This document shows positions 42,230 through 51,248 of a stretch of 64,000 nt of DNA, piece after piece. The translations under genes were made by a program, and so were the position numbers. Origin of the DNA: Lacrimispora defluvii (GTDB taxonomy: Bacteria > Bacillota > Clostridia > Lachnospirales > Lachnospiraceae); the NCBI GenBank assembly GCA_013036995.1, contig JAAOXG010000020.1, forward strand, positions 1 through 64,000, in the 5' to 3' direction. Position 1 is the first letter of the stretch, and the number at the start of each line of letters is the position of its first letter. The notes below the pieces were generated by a model, which worked only from the letters and a program-made list of their open reading frames with translations, searched no databases and had not been told where the DNA came from.

Positions 42230-44044
42230 ATGAATTTATTAACAATTGAGCATTTAACAAAATCATATACAGAACGGCTTCTTTTCGATGATACCAGCTT
42301 TAGCATAAATGAAGGGGAAAAGATCGGTCTGATTGGTATTAACGGCACAGGAAAGTCTACGCTTTTACGTATCGTAGCAGGACTCGAAGAGCCAGATGAT
42401 GGAACTCTGGCAAAGGGAAGAAACTTAGATATCCGTTTTCTTTCCCAGAATCCCAGATTTGAGGCAGGAGAAACCATTCTGGAAAGTATTATCCGGGAGA
42501 ATGAGGGCCATGAACATGTATGGGATTTAGAAAGCCAGGCAAAGAACATGCTCACCAGACTTGGCTTTACGGAATTTGATACCAAAGTGGACACCTTATC
42601 CGGCGGACAGAGAAAGAGGGTTGCGCTTGTGAGCGTTCTTCTTTCTACTGCAGATTTACTGGTTCTGGATGAGCCCACCAACCACCTGGACAGCAGTATG
42701 GCAGACTGGCTGGAGGATTACCTGCGCCGGTTTAAAGGTGCTCTTTTGATGGTCACTCATGACCGGTATTTTTTAGACAGTGTGACAAACCGGATTGTGG
42801 AGCTTGATAAGGGAAAGCTTTACAGCTATCAGGAGAACTATGAAGGGTATTTAAAACTTAAGGCAGAACGGCTGGATATGGAGCAGGCTTCTGAGCGGAA
42901 ACGCCAGTCAATCCTCCGTATCGAGCTGCAGTGGATGCAAAGAGGGGCAAGGGCGCGTTCCACCAAGCAGAAGGCCCATATTGAGCGATACGAGACGCTT
43001 CGTGACCAGAAAGCACCGGAGTTTGACAAAAACGTGGAACTGGATTCCATTGAGAGCCGCCTTGGACGCACCACGGTTGAGCTGGAGGGCATTTCAAAGG
43101 CTTTTGGTGATAAGGTTCTGATGAAAGATTTTAACTATATTTTTCTGAAAAATGACCGCATTGGAATTATTGGTCCAAATGGGTCCGGTAAGTCCACGCT
43201 TATGAAGATTATAGTCGGATGGCTTCAGCCGGATGAGGGAACCTTAACAGTGGGACAGACTGTAAAGATGGGTTATTTCTCCCAGGAGAGCGAAGATATG
43301 GACGGCAGCTTAAAGGTCATCGATTATATCCGGAGTGCGGCTGAGTATGTGAAAACAAAAGACGGAAGTGTCAGTGCCTCCCAGATGCTGGAACGGTTTT
43401 TATTTCCGCCAAGTGTTCAGTATACGACTGTTGAGAAGCTTTCCGGAGGAGAAAAACGGCGGCTGTATCTGCTGCGTATCCTGATGGAGGCACCCAATGT
43501 CCTCCTTCTTGACGAGCCTACCAATGACCTGGATATTCAGACACTTACCATCCTTGAGGATTACTTAGACAGCTTTCCAGGCATTGTCATAACCGTATCT
43601 CATGACCGCTATTTTCTTGACCGGGTGGTGCGCAGAATTTTCGCATTTGAAGGACAGGGGAAGGTCACTCAATACGAGGGGGGATTTACGGATTATCAGG
43701 CGGCTTTCGCTGCAAGATATCCGGACGGGCTTCCCGGGGAAGCAGCTGGAACTTACAAAAAGGAAGATGCAGGAGAGAAGAAGGGGAAAGAAAAAACAAA
43801 ATTAGAGCGTAAGCTTAAGTTTTCTTATAAAGAACAGCGGGAATGGGAAACCATTGAAGATGACATTGCCGGTCTGGAAGAGGCCATCGAGGTACTGGAC
43901 AAAAAGATTGAAGAAGCTGCCAGTGACTATGGCAAATTGAATCAGCTGATGGAAGAAAAGGCAGAAAAAGAAGGATTATTAGAGGAAAAGATGGAACGCT
44001 GGATGTATTTAAATGATCTGGCAGAACAGATTCAGAACCAGTAA
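42230..44044 (+). CDS. ABC-F family ATPase, Uup-like
   Basis: A 604-residue soluble protein with two intact ATPase domains: GINGTGKST / LSGGQRKRVAL / DEPTNHLD / THDRYF, and GPNGSGKST / LSGGEKRRLYLL / DEPTNDLD / SHDRYF. The C-terminal part (residues about 510-604) has a basic linker then a coiled coil (EWETIEDDIAGLEEAIEVLDKKIEEAASD), the Uup-type DNA/RNA-binding tail. Probable ribosome-associated factor. Seven bases of gap plus a short leader connect it to the GH13 gene. Confidence 0.92.
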   Translation: MNLLTIEHLTKSYTERLLFDDTSFSINEGEKIGLIGINGTGKSTLLRIVAGLEEPDDGTLAKGRNLDIRFLSQNPRFEAGETILESIIRENEGHEHVWDLESQAKNMLTRLGFTEFDTKVDTLSGGQRKRVALVSVLLSTADLLVLDEPTNHLDSSMADWLEDYLRRFKGALLMVTHDRYFLDSVTNRIVELDKGKLYSYQENYEGYLKLKAERLDMEQASERKRQSILRIELQWMQRGARARSTKQKAHIERYETLRDQKAPEFDKNVELDSIESRLGRTTVELEGISKAFGDKVLMKDFNYIFLKNDRIGIIGPNGSGKSTLMKIIVGWLQPDEGTLTVGQTVKMGYFSQESEDMDGSLKVIDYIRSAAEYVKTKDGSVSASQMLERFLFPPSVQYTTVEKLSGGEKRRLYLLRILMEAPNVLLLDEPTNDLDIQTLTILEDYLDSFPGIVITVSHDRYFLDRVVRRIFAFEGQGKVTQYEGGFTDYQAAFAARYPDGLPGEAAGTYKKEDAGEKKGKEKTKLERKLKFSYKEQREWETIEDDIAGLEEAIEVLDKKIEEAASDYGKLNQLMEEKAEKEGLLEEKMERWMYLNDLAEQIQNQ

Positions 44045-44071
44045 CAGGACTTGTCACAGAGGAGAAGAGGG

Positions 44072-45916
44072 ATGAAACAGTACAGGATCGCCAAGAAAGA
44101 AACAGGATATTATCCCATGGGAATGACTAAGACTGGGGAGGGGGTTCATTTCAGCGTTGCGGCTCAGGGAAAGGAATTAAAACTACTTTTTTTTCGAGAC
44201 GATGAAAAGGAGCCTCTCTTCACCTTTCTCTTTCCGGAAAAAGAAAAACGGGGAGAAGTTTTTTCTGTTACAATCCTTGGAGATGACTTTACCGGGATTT
44301 CCTATTGCTATGAGATTGATGGGAGACGGTTCTCTGATCCGTATGGGAGAGCTTTTACAGATAAGAGTTACTGGGGAGATTTAGAGAGAGCAGCTATGTT
44401 ATCCAAAAGTCCGGTTACGTTTCAAGCTTTTGACTGGGGAGAGGACAAACGTCCGCTGATACCATATGAGGATTCTGTGGTCTACCGGATTCATGTCCGG
44501 GGATTTACCATGCATTCTTCTTCCGGAACCAGAAATAAAGGAACCTTTCGGGCGATAGAGGAGAAAATTCCCTACTTCAAAGAACTGGGAATCACAACCG
44601 TCGAGCTGATGCCGGTTTATGAATTTCAGGAAGTGATTCTTCCTGAGTTTGTGCAGGGAAGTCCCTACGGTGTGGATAAACCTACGGGAAAAATAAATTA
44701 TTGGGGATATACGCCGGGATTCTATTTCGCTCCCAAGGCATCCTATGTTTCGGATCATAAGGAAACACCGGCTTTGGAACTAAAAAATCTGGTTAAGGCT
44801 CTTCATAAAGAAGGGATAGAACTTATTGCAGAACTGTATTTTTCAGGGAAGGAGTCTCCAACCTTTGTTCTTGATGCAGTACGGTTCTGGGCAGAAGAAT
44901 TTCATTTGGATGGAATTCATCTGGTCGGGTTCCCGCCTCTTGATTTAATTGGACGTGACCCTTATTTAAAAGGGTTAAAGCTGTGGGCTGACTCCTGGGG
45001 TGACATTCCTATAAAGGGATTTAAATATCTGGCAGAATATAATGACAGCTTTCAGACAGATATGAGAAGAGTACTGAAAGGGGACGAGGATCAGATGAAA
45101 AATCTGGTCTTCCGGACCAGAAACAATCCATCTGACCGGGGCATGATTCAATATATGGCCAATACCAATGGGTTTACCATGATGGATATGGTTTCCTACG
45201 ATACAAAGCATAATGAAGCCAACGGAGAGTTCAACCAGGATGGCAATCCCTATAATTATTCGTGGAATTGCGGGACAGAAGGTCCAACGAGAAAGAAAAA
45301 AGTGGTGGAGCTTAGGAAAAAACAGCTGCGCAACGCTTTTTTACTGCTGCTCTTAAGTCAGGGTACGCCGCTTTTTATGGCTGGGGATGAATTTGGCAAT
45401 ACCCAGTCGGGCAATAACAATGCTTATTGTCAGGATAATGATATCTCCTGGTTAAACTGGAACCTCTTAAAAACAAACCGGGATCTTTTTGAATTTGTGA
45501 AAGCAGTGATCGCTTTCAGGAAGGCTCATCCGGTATTTCACAGGAGAGAAGAAGCGAAGAACATGGATTATCTCGCCTGCGGATTCCCTGATGTTTCTTA
45601 TCATGGGGTGAAACCATGGTATCCGGAATATGAGAATTTCAGGCGTCAGCTGGGAATCCTTTATTGGGGAGACTATGCAACGAAAGCAGATGGGACGGCA
45701 GATAATCATTTTTATATCGCTTATAACATGCACTGGGAACCCCATACGTTTGATCTTCCAAATCTTCCGAAAAAACAGCAATGGCATGTAGTGTTCCATA
45801 CAGATAAACTGGAAGAGAACGGAATGTATGAGGAGGGAAAAGAACCGGTACTGGAAGGAAAGAACATGATCGTTCCTCCCAGGACAATTGTAGTATTTAT
45901 CGGGAAAGCTGATTAG
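44072..45916 (+). CDS. GH13 (GlgX/isoamylase-like) protein with altered active site
   Basis: A 614-residue protein, ATG 44072 after AGGAGAAGAGGG. It has an N-terminal CBM48-like domain (residues about 8-105), a GH13_11-type barrel (VYRIHVRGFTMHSSS; VELMPVYEFQE; YWGYTPGFYFAPK; MVSYDTKHNEANGE; LLSQGTPLFMAGDEFGNTQSGNNN) and a beta C-terminal domain. By hand alignment the nucleophile Asp in DGFRFD is Val285 (DGIHLV), and the HD of the last catalytic motif is Thr365-Asn366 (ANTNGF); Glu322 (LAEYND) may remain. It is therefore probably a non-hydrolysing glycan-binding or regulatory homologue of debranching enzyme. Confidence 0.85.
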   Translation: MKQYRIAKKETGYYPMGMTKTGEGVHFSVAAQGKELKLLFFRDDEKEPLFTFLFPEKEKRGEVFSVTILGDDFTGISYCYEIDGRRFSDPYGRAFTDKSYWGDLERAAMLSKSPVTFQAFDWGEDKRPLIPYEDSVVYRIHVRGFTMHSSSGTRNKGTFRAIEEKIPYFKELGITTVELMPVYEFQEVILPEFVQGSPYGVDKPTGKINYWGYTPGFYFAPKASYVSDHKETPALELKNLVKALHKEGIELIAELYFSGKESPTFVLDAVRFWAEEFHLDGIHLVGFPPLDLIGRDPYLKGLKLWADSWGDIPIKGFKYLAEYNDSFQTDMRRVLKGDEDQMKNLVFRTRNNPSDRGMIQYMANTNGFTMMDMVSYDTKHNEANGEFNQDGNPYNYSWNCGTEGPTRKKKVVELRKKQLRNAFLLLLLSQGTPLFMAGDEFGNTQSGNNNAYCQDNDISWLNWNLLKTNRDLFEFVKAVIAFRKAHPVFHRREEAKNMDYLACGFPDVSYHGVKPWYPEYENFRRQLGILYWGDYATKADGTADNHFYIAYNMHWEPHTFDLPNLPKKQQWHVVFHTDKLEENGMYEEGKEPVLEGKNMIVPPRTIVVFIGKAD

Positions 45917-46623
45917 TCTAACCGGTATGTATACATGCTTCCAATGTAATAGGTATCAATATATTCCAGAATATCATTCTCACTGCTGCAGGTTAAATGA
46001 GATACTTTTAATAGTGCCTCGTTTTCAATCTCCAGCAGTTTTTTTTGTTCCGCGGAGGGAAGTGTTGCGGAAAGAGAGAAATTAACAGTATGCAAGTCAG
46101 CAAATCCCAATTTTTTTAAATATTGAAAGAATGAATGCTCCAGGCTTTCAATGTCAATAGCGGGAACTGTTTTGCAGGGAACGTAATTATAGCTGATGCT
46201 GATAATCATACCATTGCCGGTCCGTATTCTGGAGAAGTAATGGATCAGATCATCAGAATCTGCCTGAAGTTTCCGGGCTATTTCCGGCGGAATATCGCTT
46301 CCCCGGTAAATTCTGTACTCTAACAGTCTTGCACCCGGTTTTAAGCCAATAGATTCCATGTCTTCCGTAAAGCTGATGGGTTGATGATGAAATTCTTTCT
46401 GCACCAGTGAGCTGGTCACAAAGCTTCCCTTTCCTGCAATTCTTCTGATATAGCCTTCTGTAGTGAGAGCTGAAATCGCTTTATTAACCGTCATCCGGCT
46501 GACCTGAAACCGGTCGCAGAGCTCGGTTTCAGTGGGGATCTGGTCACCTGCATGCAGTGTCTGGTTTTTTATATCTTTTAATATACAGTCCTTTATTTGT
46601 ATATACTTTGGTTTTTGATTCAT
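45913..46623 (-). CDS. GntR/HutC family regulator with UTRA domain
   Basis: A 236-residue regulator. Residues 1-72 are the GntR winged helix (LHAGDQIPTETELCDRFQVSRMTVNKAISALTTEGYIRRIAGKGSFV), residues 95-232 the UTRA ligand-binding domain. It is divergent from the PTS operon and most likely represses it, responding to the phosphorylated sugar. The palindrome GTATATAC occurs both inside its first codons and in the PTS leader. Its end overlaps the convergent GH13 gene by four bases. Confidence 0.9.
   Translation of the reverse strand: MNQKPKYIQIKDCILKDIKNQTLHAGDQIPTETELCDRFQVSRMTVNKAISALTTEGYIRRIAGKGSFVTSSLVQKEFHHQPISFTEDMESIGLKPGARLLEYRIYRGSDIPPEIARKLQADSDDLIHYFSRIRTGNGMIISISYNYVPCKTVPAIDIESLEHSFFQYLKKLGFADLHTVNFSLSATLPSAEQKKLLEIENEALLKVSHLTCSSENDILEYIDTYYIGSMYTYRLD
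46599..46606. promoter_or_regulatory. GTATATAC palindrome, site 1
   Basis: A perfect 8-bp palindrome inside the first codons of the gntR-type gene, repeated at 46801-46808. HutC-subfamily operators are often of the GT-N-TA-N-AC form, so it is a candidate autoregulatory site. Confidence 0.45.
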
Positions 46624-46733
46624 AAATACACTCCTTCAGGGCATATCTGCCTCATATTATTATATAGTGATCAATGCTTATTGTCTATACATAATAGAGA
46701 AGAAATTTTAATTAATATTGCGCTTAAAACAAG

Positions 46734-46808
46734 TTGCAATATTATTTTTTTTGTGATAGTATATGATAAACAAAAGGAAATGAATATACTTAATAAAAAG
46801 GTATATAC
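46734..46808 (+). promoter_or_regulatory. PTS operon promoter and operator region
   Basis: TTGCAA (46734-46739), 17-base spacer, TAGTAT (46757-46762). AGTATAT (46758-46764) and ATATACT (46784-46790) form an inverted pair over the transcription start, and a second perfect GTATATAC lies at 46801-46808. These fit repression by the divergent GntR-type protein. Confidence 0.6.
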
Positions 46809-46844
46809 ATTATGAGGGGGAGAAAGAAAACGAAAAGGAGGATT

Positions 46845-47288
46845 ATGAAACAGATTATTCTGGTAACACACGGAGACTTAGCCAAAGGTATACTCACATC
46901 TGTAAAACTGGTAATGGGAGAGACAGATTATATAGAATTTGTCTCGATCAGTGCAAAAGAAACAATTCCTGAGATAACTGGCATGATTAAAGCTAAGATG
47001 AAACATTATTCCAGGGATGCAGTCACAGTTATTATCAGTGATATTGCCGGAGGCAGTACCACCAGAGCGGCCATGGAGCTGATGGACACGGAAAAGAGTA
47101 TTTATCTGATTACAGGTCTAAATCTGGGGCTGCTGCTGGAAATAGCCATGCTCCCTTTAAGCGGAGAGCAGCAATCAGACAGACAGGCATTAAAAAATGC
47201 AATTGAAAATTCTAAAAACACCATGTCTCTGGTCAATGATCTCTTGGAGGCAAATGGGAATCTATCGTTAGATTCGGAAGAACTGTAA
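46845..47288 (+). CDS. PTS system mannose/sorbose family EIIA
   Basis: A 147-residue EIIA of the mannose family. ATG 46845 follows AAAGGAGG; upstream Met codons lack a ribosome site. The phosphorylated His is in LVTHGDLAKG (residue 9); SDIAGGSTTRAAMEL is the second family motif. It takes phosphate from HPr and passes it to EIIB. First gene of a six-gene operon. Confidence 0.92.
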   Translation: MKQIILVTHGDLAKGILTSVKLVMGETDYIEFVSISAKETIPEITGMIKAKMKHYSRDAVTVIISDIAGGSTTRAAMELMDTEKSIYLITGLNLGLLLEIAMLPLSGEQQSDRQALKNAIENSKNTMSLVNDLLEANGNLSLDSEEL

Positions 47289-47326
47289 ATGAAATTGCGC
47301 CGTTTTAAGCGGCATTGGAGGGAAGC

Positions 47327-47812
47327 ATGATTCGATTATTACGGGTGGACGACCGCTTGATCCACGGTCAGGTCGCAGTAAGCTGGACATCATTTTTAGG
47401 AGCAGATACCATTTTGGTTGCCAACGATAAGTCAGCAACCGATAAACTCATGCAAATGGCTTTCCAGATGGCAAAGCCGCCGCAGGTAACCTTATCTATT
47501 AAATCGCTGGAGGGAGCGGTTGCAGTAATTAATAACCCAAAGCATGCAGGGCGTAAAATTTTTGTAGTAACTGCCAGTGTAAAGGATGCACTTTATTTAA
47601 TCGGACAGTGTGATGGGATTTCGGAGGTATGCCTGGGCGGAATCAGACAGTCTCCCGGCAAAAAGATGGTGGAAAGACAGGTTTATCTGGATTTAGAGGA
47701 TATGCAGGGGATTGAGAAAATACATGCTATGGGGAAAGATATCTATCTGCAGGCTGTGCCTACAGAAAAAAAACTGCAGTACAGTGAGATCGTAAAAGAG
47801 TTTCATAAATAA
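47327..47812 (+). CDS. PTS system mannose/sorbose family EIIB
   Basis: A 161-residue EIIB. ATG 47327 follows GGAGGGAA. DDRLIHGQV near residues 8-16 holds the phospho-His; QMAFQMAKPPQVTLSIKS and VCLGGIRQSPGKK are typical. A small GCCG/CGGC hairpin lies in the gap after EIIA. Confidence 0.93.
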   Translation: MIRLLRVDDRLIHGQVAVSWTSFLGADTILVANDKSATDKLMQMAFQMAKPPQVTLSIKSLEGAVAVINNPKHAGRKIFVVTASVKDALYLIGQCDGISEVCLGGIRQSPGKKMVERQVYLDLEDMQGIEKIHAMGKDIYLQAVPTEKKLQYSEIVKEFHK

Positions 47813-47828
47813 AAAGGAGGAGAATTAT

Positions 47829-48620
47829 ATGGTATTTAAAGCGTTGCTTCTGGGGATTCTTGCAGGATTTGCCATCTGGGATGGACGCGTATTCGGACAG
47901 CATATGTTTGACCGCCCAATTGTGACCGGCCCTATTGTAGGGCTTATTCTTGGTGATGTACATACGGGAATTGTAATGGGTGCAGCGGTAGAATTAGTAA
48001 TGATGGGGATTGTGGGAATTGGTGCAGCAACACCGCCGGATGTTGTATCTGGCGGCATTCTGGCTACTGCCTTTGCCATAATGTCTGGACTTGATATGGA
48101 TGCTGCCGTAGCTTTATCACTCCCTATTGCTACATTGGCTCAATCAGTGGGGATATTAGACAGAACCATTAATGCCACGTTTCTTCACTGGGCGGATAAT
48201 GCAGCTGAGGAGGGTGATTACAGGGGAGTTGCAAAAGCATTCTGGTCCGGAGCATGGCTGTTTTGGTTCAGCTCATTCCTGGTAGTATTTCTTGGGGTGA
48301 TTCTGGGGTCCAATACCATTGCCGCTTTTGTTGCTGCACTACCTGCTTTCATATTAAATGGCTTGAAAATTGCAAGCGGTATGCTGCCGGCATTAGGAAT
48401 TGCAATTCTTATGCAGCTTATTTTTGACAAAACCAATGCAGCTTATCTGTTTGTTGGTTTTGTATTAACCGCATTACTTGGAATGAGTACCGTTGGTGTG
48501 GCAATTGTGGGAGCGGTTATTGCTTATATAGTCTATCAGTCCGCCACACAAAGAAAAAAAGAACAGCTGGCATATGCAATGACTCAGTCTATGTCTGATG
48601 ACCTGGGAGGTGAATTGTAA
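47829..48620 (+). CDS. PTS system mannose/sorbose family EIIC
   Basis: A 263-residue membrane protein with about seven helices. GPIVGLILGDVHTGIVMGAAVELVMMG and GAATPPDVVSGGILATAFAI (residues about 38-80) define EIIC of this family. It forms the sugar path with EIID, whose ATG starts at the last base of its stop codon. Confidence 0.93.
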   Translation: MVFKALLLGILAGFAIWDGRVFGQHMFDRPIVTGPIVGLILGDVHTGIVMGAAVELVMMGIVGIGAATPPDVVSGGILATAFAIMSGLDMDAAVALSLPIATLAQSVGILDRTINATFLHWADNAAEEGDYRGVAKAFWSGAWLFWFSSFLVVFLGVILGSNTIAAFVAALPAFILNGLKIASGMLPALGIAILMQLIFDKTNAAYLFVGFVLTALLGMSTVGVAIVGAVIAYIVYQSATQRKKEQLAYAMTQSMSDDLGGEL

Positions 48621-49453
48621 TGAACCGTATGGATGAAGCGTATACCGAAAACAGCCTTATTACTAAATCTGATATGAGAAAGACGTTCTGGCGTTCTTTT
48701 CCATTACAGGGGTGCTTTAATTATGAGCGTATGCAGAATGTGGGATTTTGTTATTCCATGATACCAGTATTAAAGCGCTTATATCCAGAGAAGGAGAAAG
48801 CAAGGGAGGCATTAAAGCGTCATCTGTCCTTCTTTAATACCACACCGCAGGTGGTAAGCTTTATTACAGGTGCCTGTGTGGCATTAGAAGAGCAGAATAA
48901 AAAATCGGAAGAAGGCTTTGATATTGAATCCATTACAGCATTAAAAGCTGCGTTAATGGGCCCTATTGCGGGAATTGGAGATTCATTTTTCTGGGGAACC
49001 TTCCGTATCATAGCAGCAGGAGTGGGGTGCGGTCTGGCCTCTAAAGGAAGCCTGCTTGGAGCTATTCTGTTTTTGCTCATATTTAATATCCCACATTATC
49101 TGGTGAGGTATTATGGACTAAGACTGGGATATAAGAGCGGGATCAATTTTATTGAATCAGCGCAAACTTCGGGAATGGTTGAAATTCTTACAAACAGTGC
49201 AAAAATCATAGGACTGTGTGTAGTAGGTGCAATGATAGCATCCATGGTAGCATTTTCCACCCCTCTGGTTCTTAGTATTGGAGAGACGAAAGTGGAGTTA
49301 CAGGGAGTGTTTGATCAGATTCTTCCCAAAATTCTTCCGCTTTTACTTACATTCGGAATTTACGGATTATTAAAGAAAGGATATAAAACAGTATCAGTTA
49401 TGTTTGGTATTATTGCAGCCGGCATAATCTGTGCGTTTTTAGGAATTTTATAA
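48620..49453 (+). CDS. PTS system mannose/sorbose family EIID
   Basis: A 277-residue EIID: N-terminal FWRSFPLQGCFNYERMQNVGFCYSMIPVL, then LKAALMGPIAGIGDSFFWGTFRIIAAGVG, and membrane helices in the last third. Overlaps EIIC and the SIS gene by one base each, indicating coupled translation. Confidence 0.93.
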   Translation: MNRMDEAYTENSLITKSDMRKTFWRSFPLQGCFNYERMQNVGFCYSMIPVLKRLYPEKEKAREALKRHLSFFNTTPQVVSFITGACVALEEQNKKSEEGFDIESITALKAALMGPIAGIGDSFFWGTFRIIAAGVGCGLASKGSLLGAILFLLIFNIPHYLVRYYGLRLGYKSGINFIESAQTSGMVEILTNSAKIIGLCVVGAMIASMVAFSTPLVLSIGETKVELQGVFDQILPKILPLLLTFGIYGLLKKGYKTVSVMFGIIAAGIICAFLGIL

Positions 49454-50586
49454 TGAATTTTGAATCAAAAATGTATGATTATATTTGTGAAACTCCCGTA
49501 GTGCTTATGGATATAATAAAAAGAAGAAAAGAGATAACGAAAGAATTTGTGGCATTTTACCAGGATAAAACGATTGAACAGATCTATGTAATCGGTTCCG
49601 GAACCAGTTATCACGCTGGACTTTCCGCTAAAGCATACCTTGAGGAAATCCTTAATATTAAGGTGTTTAATTGTTATCCCACACAATTTGAACGAAATGA
49701 AAAGATTTTTAACAAAAACACTCTGGTGATTGGTGTATCCCAGGGAGGGCAGAGCCTTTCCACCGTTGCAGGCCTGGATTCGGCTGCAAAACGGGGGCTA
49801 TATACGGCCGCATTGTCCGAAAATCCTACAGCTCTTATTTTTGACCATGCAGATACTAAAACAAGGCTTTTCGTGGGCAATGAGAAATGCGGTGCAAAAA
49901 CAAAAGGATATGCAGGAACCACCGTAACTCTCATGATGATGCTGACAGAATGGGCCATTGCAAAGGGGATTGTGACAGAAGATGCTGCTCAGGGTTATTT
50001 CCAGCGGATGTTTCGGGTCATTGCAAACATGGAGATGATTACTGCAGAAGCCACTAAATGGTATGGCCGTATAAAGGAAGAATTTCTTCCTGCAAAAAGA
50101 ATTATTGTAGTGGGTTATGATGGTATGTATGCCGATGTTCTGGAAGGCGCATTGAAGATTCTGGAAACAGTTCGTCAGGGAGTAACCGGTTATGATATAG
50201 AAGAGTTTTTCCATGGTATCTATAACTCCATTACGGAAACTTCTCATATCTTTTATCTGGCATCAAAAGGTGATTATAAACCACGGGTGGAGAAGCTTGT
50301 GAGTATTTTAAATGAATGGACCCCTCATCACTATGTAATTGCCTCACCTGAGGGAATGCTTAACGATTCATCAAAGAATTTGGTTTGTGAGTTTATAGAG
50401 GATCCGCTGTTTTCTCCGTGGGAGTATATTATACCGCTGCAGGTAATTGCCTGTCTTGCACCCCAGGATCTTGGAATAAACCCGGATATACCAAAAGATC
50501 CTGAATTTCATAAAAAGATAGGAAGTAAATTATTAGACGGCATCAGGGATCAGTATTCTGATCAAAACGGAGAAACGAATGATTAA
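49453..50586 (+). CDS. SIS-domain sugar-phosphate deglycase/isomerase (FrlB/GfrF-like)
   Basis: A 377-residue protein with two SIS domains: IEQIYVIGSGTSYHAGLSAK at residues about 40-60, VIGVSQGGQSLSTV at 92-105, then AKRIIVVGYDGMYADVLEGALKILET at 215-245. It lacks the glutaminase part of GlmS. Beside a mannose-family PTS, this type includes fructoselysine-6-P and glucoselysine-6-P deglycases, releasing an amine and a hexose phosphate in the cytoplasm. The exact Amadori or amino-sugar substrate is not decided by sequence. Confidence 0.82.
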   Translation: MNFESKMYDYICETPVVLMDIIKRRKEITKEFVAFYQDKTIEQIYVIGSGTSYHAGLSAKAYLEEILNIKVFNCYPTQFERNEKIFNKNTLVIGVSQGGQSLSTVAGLDSAAKRGLYTAALSENPTALIFDHADTKTRLFVGNEKCGAKTKGYAGTTVTLMMMLTEWAIAKGIVTEDAAQGYFQRMFRVIANMEMITAEATKWYGRIKEEFLPAKRIIVVGYDGMYADVLEGALKILETVRQGVTGYDIEEFFHGIYNSITETSHIFYLASKGDYKPRVEKLVSILNEWTPHHYVIASPEGMLNDSSKNLVCEFIEDPLFSPWEYIIPLQVIACLAPQDLGINPDIPKDPEFHKKIGSKLLDGIRDQYSDQNGETND

Positions 50587-51229
50587 AGCAGTTATTTTTG
50601 ATATGGACGGACTGATGTTTGATACGGAGAGTCTGTATGATATTGCATGGGAGTATGCAGGGAAGCAATTCGGCTATGCAATTAAACCAGAGGATTTAAA
50701 TCCAATGCGCGGCGCAAATCAGGCGCTTGTTCAAGAACTGTTTTATAAGAAATATGGCCCGGAATTTGACTTTATGAGAATACGCAGATTGAGAGTTGAA
50801 TACATGGAGCAATACATTGGGATTCATGGTTTGCCTCATAAGCAAGGACTTACAGAACTTTTGTGTTATTTAAAGGACAGAAGGTATCAGATTGCTGTAG
50901 CCACTTCTACTTCTGAAGATCCGGCGCAAAGATACCTTTCTATGGAAGGGGTTGCTGATTATTTTGATGTCTGCATCTATGGGAATATGGCTGAAAAAAG
51001 CAAACCAGATCCTGAAATATACATAAAAGCAGTAGAACAGTTGGGGAGACTCCCGGAAGAATGTCTGGTCTTAGAGGATTCGCCCAATGGCGTACTGGCT
51101 GGCTTTCAGGCCGGCTGCCCTGTAGTGATGATACCAGATATTATACAGCCAGATCATGCTGAAACGCAGAGAACCGTAAAGATACTTCCTACACTGAAGG
51201 AGGTTATCTGTTACCTGGAAAGCCAGTAA
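50579..51229 (+). CDS. HAD-IA family phosphatase (beta-phosphoglucomutase-like)
   Basis: A 216-residue HAD enzyme overlapping the SIS gene by eight bases. Motif I is IFDMDGLMFDTE, motif II VATSTSED, motif III EKSKPDPEIY, motif IV VLEDSPNGVLAG. The glycine-rich DMDGLMFDTE form is typical of sugar phosphatases and beta-PGM relatives. As last gene of the PTS operon it may remove phosphate from a product of the deglycase step. Confidence 0.88.
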   Translation: MIKAVIFDMDGLMFDTESLYDIAWEYAGKQFGYAIKPEDLNPMRGANQALVQELFYKKYGPEFDFMRIRRLRVEYMEQYIGIHGLPHKQGLTELLCYLKDRRYQIAVATSTSEDPAQRYLSMEGVADYFDVCIYGNMAEKSKPDPEIYIKAVEQLGRLPEECLVLEDSPNGVLAGFQAGCPVVMIPDIIQPDHAETQRTVKILPTLKEVICYLESQ

Positions 51230-51248
51230 AATAAAATCAGTTCAACAA

